DNA of 15,092 nt from Flavobacteriales bacterium (GTDB taxonomy: Bacteria > Bacteroidota > Bacteroidia > Flavobacteriales_D > Crocinitomicaceae): contig CANHBA010000041.1 in NCBI GenBank assembly GCA_947458985.1, positions 1-15,092 on the forward strand. The letters are read 5' to 3'. Numbering within the stretch: position 1 is the first letter of the stretch; each line of letters opens with the position of its first letter. Shown here one piece after another: positions 1-6,175 of this stretch. The notes under the pieces are model-generated. The model ran no database searches. It saw only the letters and a list, made by a program, of their open reading frames with translations, and was not told the origin of the DNA. Position numbers and translations under genes: made by a program.

Positions 1-1
1 C

Positions 2-928
2 AATGCACCATCAGGTGCACTGCGCCGCAGTCCAAGCGTTGACAAAAACGGCCAGCCTGACGGCACAGGTGAAGGTATGGGTTGGTTCCCTGGCTACGCT
101 GTAGATATCGAATCAGGTGCACGCCTTTACATGGCCTTCGGAGAGAACTCATTCTTAGGTGGTGAAAACGGCGCCGACATGATCTGGAACCCAACGGACC
201 GCTTGGTTAGCAACGTTGGCACACCACTCATGGGCGGTATGCATCCGGTATACGTATTCAGCTACAATCAAGCGAGTACCAACGGTTTTAACTCAGGTTT
301 CAACTTCCCTGCCTACAACCCAGCAGTTGCAGAAAACAACAGTGGCAACATGGCCTACACTAAATACTTAGAAGTGGAGGCCAACAGCTCTGCTGCCAAA
401 CGCGAGCTTTACGGTTCTTTGACCTGGATTGCCTACCCAATGTTGGCACCAGACCAAGAATTACTTTCTACAGACGTGACCATTCGTTTGCGTGTGAACA
501 AAGAATACAAGAACTTTACAGGTACTGGTGAAAATGCAGGCAAGCCAATGTACGGTTGGAGTATGGATCAAATCGCCACACAGGTTGGTTCACAAGACAT
601 GCTTAAAGAGGCATTGGCCATGATCAACGTGGTTCCAAACCCTTACTATGCATTCTCTGAGTATGAGCGCACGCGTTTGGACACCAAGGTGAAAATTGTG
701 AACCTTCCAGAAGTATGTACGGTTCGTATATACACTGCAAATGGTAAACTGGTTAGATCATTCAAGAAAGATAGTCCTCAAACTTATATCGATTGGGATT
801 TAACAAACCATAAGGCAATTCCGGTTGCCGGAGGAATCTACCTCATACACGTAGATGTTCCAAATGTGGGAGAGCGCGTCTTGAAATTCTTTGGCGGCAT
901 GCGTCAGGCAGATTTACAAGGTATTTAA
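2..928 (+). CDS. C-terminal part of a large secreted T9SS-type protein (5' end outside window)
   Basis: The reading frame is open from base 2 to a TAA at 926-928, so at least 308 C-terminal residues are visible and the start lies upstream. The last 90 or so residues begin with a VVPNPYYAF segment. They continue as a small beta-sandwich (KIVNLPEVCTVRIYTANG, IDWDL, AGGIYLIHVDVP) typical of the T9SS C-terminal sorting domains and FlgD-like Ig folds of Bacteroidota secreted proteins. The end is GERVLKFFGGMRQADLQGI rather than the usual short lysine-rich tail. The upstream part (FGENSFLGGENGADMIWNP) belongs, as far as I recognise it, to a family of large secreted proteins commonly encoded just before a PorV/PorQ barrel, which is the case here with a 21-base gap. 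I infer export through the outer membrane. The molecular function is unknown. Confidence 0.75.
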   Translation, partial: NAPSGALRRSPSVDKNGQPDGTGEGMGWFPGYAVDIESGARLYMAFGENSFLGGENGADMIWNPTDRLVSNVGTPLMGGMHPVYVFSYNQASTNGFNSGFNFPAYNPAVAENNSGNMAYTKYLEVEANSSAAKRELYGSLTWIAYPMLAPDQELLSTDVTIRLRVNKEYKNFTGTGENAGKPMYGWSMDQIATQVGSQDMLKEALAMINVVPNPYYAFSEYERTRLDTKVKIVNLPEVCTVRIYTANGKLVRSFKKDSPQTYIDWDLTNHKAIPVAGGIYLIHVDVPNVGERVLKFFGGMRQADLQGI

Positions 929-949
929 TGATAGAATAGTTCGATAGCT

Positions 950-2005
950 ATGAAAATGACATTCAAACAAATCGTATTTAGTGCAGGCTTAATTGCCTCA
1001 CTAACTGCGCAGGCAGGTAACGAAGATCGCGTTGGTTCAGCCGGTGCTTCTCAATTATTGATCAATCCTTGGGCCAGATCATCAGCAATAGGTGATGCAT
1101 CTTATGCCAATAGCAATGGTTTGGAAGCTACCTACATGAATATTGCGGGTCTCGCTTTTACAGACAAAACACAATTGAAGTATAACTACTCTAACTGGAT
1201 GGGTAATGCAGGTATCGCCCTGAGCGGTGCTGGTATTGCACAACGCATTTCAGATTCTGAAGTGTTTTCAGTGAGTGTTCAGTCCATGAATTACGGTGAC
1301 ATTCCAATTACAACTGTCGCTAACCCTGAAGGTAATATCGGATTCTTTTCTCCTCGTTTCAATGTTTTTAGCGTTGGATACGCGAAAGAATTCTCTTCTT
1401 CTATTTATGGAGGTATCAATTTCAAAGTAGTTTCTGAAAGTATTGCCAACCTAAAAGCCAGCGGTATTGCTATTGATGCAGGTATTCGTTACGTTTCAGG
1501 TGAACAAGATCAATTGAAGTTTGGAATTACACTCAAAAATGTAGGTCCAGTCATGCGCTATAAAGGCGATGGTTTAGCACAGCAAGTTACCTATGTGAGT
1601 ACAGGTTACATCGCTTCTTTGGAGCAAAGATCTGCAACATTCGAACTTCCGTCTCTACTTGGTATTGGTGGTTCTTACGATTTTATTTTCAACGAGAGTA
1701 ATAAGTTGAATTTAGCGCTTGGTTTTACAGCTAATTCCTTTATGAAAGATCAATTCCGTGCCGGACTCGACTACGGAATCGCTAAAGACAACATGGCGTT
1801 TAACCTAAGAGCTGGTTTCTGCTATGAAAATGGTATGTTCAATGAAGAAACAAAATCATCTGCTTTTAGTGGCCCATCCGCTGGTTTTTCTATTGACGCT
1901 TTAGTTGGTGAAAATCAAAATGCTCTTGGCCTGGAGTACGCTGCACGTTTTGCAGGTGTTTTTGGCATGATTCATACAATCGGTGCAACTATTAGCTTAA
2001 AATAA
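950..2005 (+). CDS. PorV/PorQ family outer membrane beta-barrel protein
   Basis: This 351-residue protein starts with a signal peptide (MKMTFKQIVFSAGLIASLTAQA, cleavage near A22). It continues with the PorV/PorQ hallmark: GASQLLINPWARSSAIGDAS followed by NSNGLEATYMNIAGLAF, the degenerate 'GDA...NPAGLA' pattern. The rest alternates short amphipathic strands as expected of an outer membrane barrel and ends in hydrophobic strands (HTIGATISLK). In the family, PorV helps release T9SS cargo at the cell surface and PorQ takes part in attachment. This copy is too divergent to name as either. It follows the secreted-protein gene by 21 bases, so the two are probably co-transcribed and this barrel may serve that protein. 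ATG 950 is preferred; ATG 956 would shorten it by two residues only. Confidence 0.85.
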   Translation: MKMTFKQIVFSAGLIASLTAQAGNEDRVGSAGASQLLINPWARSSAIGDASYANSNGLEATYMNIAGLAFTDKTQLKYNYSNWMGNAGIALSGAGIAQRISDSEVFSVSVQSMNYGDIPITTVANPEGNIGFFSPRFNVFSVGYAKEFSSSIYGGINFKVVSESIANLKASGIAIDAGIRYVSGEQDQLKFGITLKNVGPVMRYKGDGLAQQVTYVSTGYIASLEQRSATFELPSLLGIGGSYDFIFNESNKLNLALGFTANSFMKDQFRAGLDYGIAKDNMAFNLRAGFCYENGMFNEETKSSAFSGPSAGFSIDALVGENQNALGLEYAARFAGVFGMIHTIGATISLK

Positions 2006-2010
2006 TTTTC

Positions 2011-2018
2011 TAACTTTG
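2011..2018 (+). promoter_or_regulatory. candidate -7 element for greA
   Basis: TAACTTTG matches the Bacteroidota -7 consensus TAnnTTTG. It lies six bases after the stop of the barrel gene and just before the 2027-2054 hairpin. No convincing TTG/TTTG is seen at the expected -33 distance, so this is a half-match. If used, transcription would begin around 2022-2026 and the greA mRNA would carry the hairpin at its very 5' end. Confidence 0.4.
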
Positions 2019-2026
2019 TTTAGTGG

Positions 2027-2061
2027 CAAGAGAGCTCCTCAAAGGGCTCTCTTGTTTGTTT
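2027..2061 (+). terminator. hairpin terminator after the PorV/PorQ-family gene, possibly a greA leader hairpin
   Basis: CAAGAGAGC (2027-2035) pairs perfectly with GCTCTCTTG (2046-2054). An inner CC/GG pairing extends the stem, and the T-rich stretch TTTGTTT follows. This is a good intrinsic terminator for the upstream transcript. Because a -7-like element precedes it, it could also lie in the 5' leader of greA. Confidence 0.7.
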
Positions 2062-2077
2062 CCATAAATCGAGTAGC

Positions 2078-2551
2078 ATGTCAAATATTAATTATTATAC
2101 TGCAGAAGGGCTGCAAAAGTTAAAAAGTGAGCTTCATCATTTGAAGACTGTTCAAAGACCTTCTATTTCTGAACAAATAGCTGAGGCAAGAGATAAAGGA
2201 GATTTATCTGAAAATGCTGAATACGATGCAGCGAAAGAAGCGCAAGGTATTTTAGAAATGAAGATATCTAAAATGGAAGAGATCATTTCCAATGCGCGCC
2301 TTATCGACGAAACCCACATGGATAACAGCAAGGTTTTCATTCTTTCGAAGGTCCTGATCAAAAATCCGCAAAATGGAATGGAAATAGAGTACACCTTAGT
2401 TGCTGAAAACGAAGCAGACATCAAAATGAGGAAAATTTCCATTGAGTCTCCAATCGGAAAAGGTTTATTAGGTAAAAAGGTTGGCGATATTGCAGAGATC
2501 CAAACACCTGGTGGTCTGATTCATTTTGAGATTATTTCTATTTCGAGGTAG
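2078..2551 (+). CDS. greA: transcription elongation factor GreA
   Basis: This is a 157-residue protein, the normal length for GreA (about 158). The N-terminal coiled-coil hairpin spans roughly residues 5-75, with the tip sequence ARDKGDLSENAEYDAAKE at 37-54. D42 and E45 there are the acidic pair that reaches into the RNA polymerase secondary channel and stimulates cleavage of backtracked RNA. The C-terminal FKBP-like domain carries the conserved SPIGKGLLGKKVGD stretch (124-137). The ATG at 2078 fits the family N-terminus (YYTAEGLQKLKSEL). The stop TAG (2549-2551) shares its G with the GTG start of the next gene, so the two are translationally close and probably form one transcript. The 5' leader contains a strong hairpin. 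Confidence 0.96.
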   Translation: MSNINYYTAEGLQKLKSELHHLKTVQRPSISEQIAEARDKGDLSENAEYDAAKEAQGILEMKISKMEEIISNARLIDETHMDNSKVFILSKVLIKNPQNGMEIEYTLVAENEADIKMRKISIESPIGKGLLGKKVGDIAEIQTPGGLIHFEIISISR

Positions 2552-2952
2552 TGTCTAGTATTTTTTCAAAAATAGTCAACGGAGAAATCCCGTGTTATAA
2601 AGTTGCCGAAAACGATGAGTTTTTAGCTTTTCTCGACATCATGCCGTTGGCAACTGGCCATACATTGGTTATCCCCAAAAAAGAGACAGATTATATTTTT
2701 GACATCGAAGATGAAGCTTATCAGCGCTTATGGGCTTTTGCCAAAGAAGTGGCTGAGCTGCTTAAAGATGAAGTACCTTGTAAGCGCATTGGTGTGAGCG
2801 TTATTGGTTTGGAAGTACCGCATGCTCACATACACCTAATTCCATTGCAGCAAATCGGCGACATGAATTTCAGCAAAGAAAAAGTGCCTGCCCCACAACA
2901 AGAGTTGGCGTCTTTGGCAAGACTTTTGTTTGAGGCTGGATCTAAAGCTTAA
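2551..2952 (+). CDS. HIT family nucleotide-binding protein (histidine triad)
   Basis: This is a 133-residue protein, full length for the HINT/HIT family. It opens with IFSKIVNGEIPCYKVAE, the common family start, followed by LAFLDIMPLATGHTLVIPK at 26-43. The catalytic triad motif H91-A-H93-I-H95-L-I-P follows; the middle histidine of the motif attacks the phosphorus in family members. These enzymes hydrolyse purine nucleoside phosphoramidates or dinucleoside polyphosphates; the natural substrate here cannot be read from the sequence. It starts with GTG at 2551, overlapping the greA stop by one base. An in-frame ATG is not available near the N-terminus, and the family alignment supports the GTG. 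Confidence 0.93.
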   Translation: MSSIFSKIVNGEIPCYKVAENDEFLAFLDIMPLATGHTLVIPKKETDYIFDIEDEAYQRLWAFAKEVAELLKDEVPCKRIGVSVIGLEVPHAHIHLIPLQQIGDMNFSKEKVPAPQQELASLARLLFEAGSKA

Positions 2953-2956
2953 CAAT

Positions 2957-3946
2957 ATGAAATTATTCTATTTTTTGTTTTTGTCTTGTATCCTTTCGCT
3001 AGGAAACTTGTTTGCCCAGCCAATGCGCGTACTTTTTGTCGGCAATTCATATACCCACTACAACAACATGCCTAAAATTTTAGAGCAAATGGCAGAAAGT
3101 AAAGGGGTCAAACTTGAGGTGCTGATGGACGCAAAATCTAGCCATACTTTTCAAATGCACTCAAAAAGACCCGAGTTATATAATAGCATTAGGTCAAGTA
3201 AGTGGGATTACGTCGTTTTGCAGGGCTTTAGTCGTGAATTAGCGCAAGACAAAGACGTAATTGATAAAGCGAGCCTTCCGTACCTCAAACAGCTCTTAGA
3301 TTCAGTTTATGCGAATAATAGCTGTACGAATGTATTGCTCTACCAAACTTGGGGGTATGAAACCGGTTTCAAAGACGACTCATTAAGCATCGACTGGAAT
3401 TACCAAACAATGTCTGATCGCATTCACCAAGGTTATCTTTACGTAAGCGAGCAGCTCAATCTTTCGATTGTACCAGTTGGAAAGGCTTGGGAAACTGTAA
3501 AAGAGAACCATCCTCAAATCAACCTTTATCAAGAAGACAAACAGCATCCTTCTTTAGCGGGTTCTTATTTGGCAGCCTCATGCTTTTATGCTGCCTTATT
3601 TAAGACTGATCCATACGTGACTTTTACTGCTAAGCTTGACGCCAAGCAAGCAGGTGTGATACAAGAGACAGCTGGCACTTATATTTTAATGAACAAGAAC
3701 CGTTATAGAATCAATCAGAATTCTGTTGAAATAGAAGTGAAACTCTCGGATGAAAATAAGAAGGTGGTGCACTTAACAGCTAATTATCCAAATGCCAAAA
3801 GCGTTACCTGGGATTTCGGCGACGGCATGACTGAAACAGCCTTAAAAACACGACATGTTTACGGTAAACCCGGAACTTATGAAGTTAAAATTAAGGTGCA
3901 AGACTCTTGCGGTGAACGCTTGATGAAGCGAAAAGTCAGTATCTAA
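2957..3946 (+). CDS. secreted SGNH-type hydrolase (DUF4886-like) with C-terminal PKD domain
   Basis: I place the start at ATG 2957, giving 329 residues with a clean signal peptide (cleavage near A20, NLFA|QP). An earlier in-frame start at 2930 would add nine charged residues inside the HIT gene and spoil the signal. The mature protein begins with MRVLFVGNSYTHYNNMP: S31 in GNSYT fits the block I serine. WDYVVLQG (83-90) follows, and D194-K-Q-H197 fits the block V Asp/His pair, all as in SGNH/GDSL hydrolases of the DUF4886 type. Residues about 260-327 form a PKD domain (TWDFGDG at 284-290, GTYEVKIKVQD). An ester or acyl-ester of a cell-surface or environmental glycan is a plausible substrate, but this is inference. 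The stop overlaps the stop of the convergent acyltransferase gene. Confidence 0.82.
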   Translation: MKLFYFLFLSCILSLGNLFAQPMRVLFVGNSYTHYNNMPKILEQMAESKGVKLEVLMDAKSSHTFQMHSKRPELYNSIRSSKWDYVVLQGFSRELAQDKDVIDKASLPYLKQLLDSVYANNSCTNVLLYQTWGYETGFKDDSLSIDWNYQTMSDRIHQGYLYVSEQLNLSIVPVGKAWETVKENHPQINLYQEDKQHPSLAGSYLAASCFYAALFKTDPYVTFTAKLDAKQAGVIQETAGTYILMNKNRYRINQNSVEIEVKLSDENKKVVHLTANYPNAKSVTWDFGDGMTETALKTRHVYGKPGTYEVKIKVQDSCGERLMKRKVSI

Positions 3947-5052
3947 ACCTTGATTCCAAAGAGCTGGCTACTGTATTTCTTCATGGGCCACAAAATGAAG
4001 CGCAATTTGGCTCGAATGTCGTCGATGTAATATACAAATACGATAAAAATTAGCCAGAAACCTAGCGTGTAAGGAATGACTTCATAAGGCCCGAGTTTTT
4101 CATGTAAAAAGTCATTGATACCAATTCTAATCACACTACCGTAGAGGAGCATCATGTGAATGATAAATATACTCAGTGTATTTTGGCCAATTTTAAGAAA
4201 TAAGTTATCCTTCTTTATTTTGAGTACATAAGTTTCCAAGCCTAAAAGCAGCGCGAGAATAACCAACACCATTCCAAATTTATCCAAGAGCCAATCCATT
4301 TTATAGAAGGGGATTTCAGTTAGGCCCGGAAGGCTTTGAAGCCAAATTAAAAATGGTTTGATTCCAAAGAAAAGGAGTAAACCCACGCTAAAGGTACCAA
4401 TGATAACAGGTAATGATTTGACGTGGTTTTTGAAATGATAGAGCAAAACACCTAGCATGGCGCCGTACATAGTGTAAGCCATTCTTGGTGTTATCGGAAA
4501 TTCAGAGTGCGGTCCGTGAAACATATTTTGCACGAAAGTAGGCGCATTTTCTGGCCAATAATGGGTACCTAAATTGCCAAAAAATAGTTGGGAGTAAAAT
4601 AATAAAGTTCCAGCTACAAAATAATAGATCCAAAGTGGTACAACTTTGATAAACCGAAACAAACCATAGAGCAGAATTATAGTTAAAATCCCAACTGCAA
4701 TACATTGTAAGACATGAAAAGCGTAATACTGGAGCAAATACCCCCAAAAAAGCAGTTCAACTACCCTTTTAAAACCTTTTCGTACGCGCATGTTTTTCCA
4801 AAATGACTCTTGCTCGTTACCTAGTAATAAATAGGTGAAGATCAAGCCGGTGACAGTCAAAAAGGTTGGTGAAGTAAAGCCACGAATGAATTTCCAAGTG
4901 ATATATGCAGGGTAAGAATCGCTAGCATAAATAGTTGACAAGGAATCGTGCACGAAATGACCTTCTAACATCAGTAGAATGGCAATGGTCCGCGCCATAT
5001 CAATGAAGTAGAGGCGGGTTTTGGGTTTATTGAGGCTTATTTGTTCTGCCAT
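3943..5052 (-). CDS. multi-pass membrane acyltransferase (DUF1624/acyltransferase-3-like), second of a tandem pair
   Basis: I use the ATG at 5050-5052, giving 369 residues that begin MAEQISLNKPKTRLYFIDMARTIAI... An upstream ATG (5119-5121) would add 23 residues and extend the overlap with the previous gene from 26 to 95 bases. The protein has about ten hydrophobic segments. Near the N-terminus R21 and H32 form an R-X10-H motif in the first membrane segment, as in acyltransferase-3 and heparan-alpha-glucosaminide acetyltransferase-like (DUF1624) proteins. FHVLQCIAVGIL (112-123) resembles the DUF1624 conserved 'LQRIG' block. Such enzymes move acyl groups, often acetyl, across the inner membrane onto sugars; the acceptor here is unknown. 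It is a paralogue of the upstream gene (shared RVRKG, GYLLQ, FHxLQCI and QNMxxGP blocks). Confidence 0.75.
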   Translation of the reverse strand: MAEQISLNKPKTRLYFIDMARTIAILLMLEGHFVHDSLSTIYASDSYPAYITWKFIRGFTSPTFLTVTGLIFTYLLLGNEQESFWKNMRVRKGFKRVVELLFWGYLLQYYAFHVLQCIAVGILTIILLYGLFRFIKVVPLWIYYFVAGTLLFYSQLFFGNLGTHYWPENAPTFVQNMFHGPHSEFPITPRMAYTMYGAMLGVLLYHFKNHVKSLPVIIGTFSVGLLLFFGIKPFLIWLQSLPGLTEIPFYKMDWLLDKFGMVLVILALLLGLETYVLKIKKDNLFLKIGQNTLSIFIIHMMLLYGSVIRIGINDFLHEKLGPYEVIPYTLGFWLIFIVFVYYIDDIRAKLRFILWPMKKYSSQLFGIKV

Positions 5053-6175
5053 TTGGAATAAAAAAAGTGCGAAAGTTACGAAAGAATTGACGAATTGGCT
5101 CAAGAACTTGAACCAAACCAATAAAGAAGCCTAGGAATAGAATTGCACCGAAGATGGCTTCGAGGGCACTCAATTTATTTTCTAAGAAAGAGCGGAGGCT
5201 ATAGCCCGTAATAGCGCCATACAGTATGATGGCATGGAGCACATAAATTGCAAATGTTTCCTGACCAACGGCCATGAAGATGGAGGGCCTGAAACGTTCA
5301 AAACCACTGATGTAAGTGAAGAAAATCAATAAGATAGCCACAAAAAAGGAGCGGTCAAAGGCCCATAAATATTTGTAATGAAAATGCGTGAAATCTCCGT
5401 TGTAAATGAAAGTCATGACCCATCCCACTAAATAGTAGGTAAGCCCAACAGCAATGAGGTATCGGTATACATTTTTATTTTTAAAACCAGTTCCGTGCAA
5501 GCTTAGGTAATGGCCAAAACCGGCACCAAAAAATACAAAACCAATCCAAGGGAAAATCGAAAAACCTGTATCAGGACCTTGAATCATGTTTTGCAGGATC
5601 GCAGGAACACCTTCTGGGAAGTAATCTGGCTGTAACCTAACTAAAGGTGTGAAGCCAAAAATTACGAGCGCAATAAATAAATAGATGACCCAGCTATATT
5701 GCCTGATTTTATAAATCAAGGAGGTCATCAATAAAAGTGAAAGAAGACCTATACCGATGCACTGCAGAATGTGAAAACCTAAAAAGTGCGGATTGAAGTG
5801 CCCGGCAATATAATATTTCAAGAATTTCAAATTGATTTGCAGCAAGTACCCGATTACCAATAAGCTGAGTGCCCTGCGTAAACCTTTGCGCACGCGCACT
5901 AAACGGTAAAATGGTGCCTGGCCTTTTTGCCACTCTTTGTGCAATAGGTAAGTGAAAACCGCACCTGAAATCGTAAAAAAGAGCGGGGCGGTAAGCCCGC
6001 GAAAAAAGCCCCAAATGCTAAACCAAATACTACCTGAAGAACCATGGAGCCGAACCTCAGCCATAAAAGTAGGATAGCTCTCTAGGGTCATGGAAATGAA
6101 ATGACCTTGTAGCATCATGAGAATGGCGACGCTCCGACTGAAATCAAGAAAATGGATGCGTTGTTGTTGATTCAT
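5027..6175 (-). CDS. multi-pass membrane acyltransferase (DUF1624/acyltransferase-3-like), first of a tandem pair
   Basis: This 382-residue membrane protein opens with RIHFLDFSRSVAILMMLQGHF. R14 and H25 make the R-X10-H motif of integral membrane acyltransferases. Further landmarks are RGLTAPLFFTISG (59-71), RVRKGLRRALSLLVIGYLLQ (94-113), FHILQCIGIG (134-143) and QNMIQGPDTGF (195-205). The C-terminal hydrophobic block FAIYVLHAIILYG (308-320) contains another conserved histidine. Each of these has a counterpart in the next gene, so the two arose by duplication. The start overlaps the stop of the OmpA-family gene as ATGA (6172-6175), which favours translational coupling. I infer acyl transfer onto a surface glycan or lipid head group at the inner membrane; no acceptor can be named. 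Confidence 0.77.
   Translation of the reverse strand: MNQQQRIHFLDFSRSVAILMMLQGHFISMTLESYPTFMAEVRLHGSSGSIWFSIWGFFRGLTAPLFFTISGAVFTYLLHKEWQKGQAPFYRLVRVRKGLRRALSLLVIGYLLQINLKFLKYYIAGHFNPHFLGFHILQCIGIGLLSLLLMTSLIYKIRQYSWVIYLFIALVIFGFTPLVRLQPDYFPEGVPAILQNMIQGPDTGFSIFPWIGFVFFGAGFGHYLSLHGTGFKNKNVYRYLIAVGLTYYLVGWVMTFIYNGDFTHFHYKYLWAFDRSFFVAILLIFFTYISGFERFRPSIFMAVGQETFAIYVLHAIILYGAITGYSLRSFLENKLSALEAIFGAILFLGFFIGLVQVLEPIRQFFRNFRTFFIPNGRTNKPQ

Noticed and set aside
2930..2956. An earlier start for the SGNH hydrolase inside the HIT gene
   Set aside because: It would put charged residues before the signal peptide; ATG 2957 gives a clean one.
5053..5121. An N-terminal extension of the second acyltransferase
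   Set aside because: It would add a hydrophobic stretch absent from the paralogue and overlap the previous gene by 95 bases; the R-X10-H motif positions fit the shorter form. It cannot be fully excluded.
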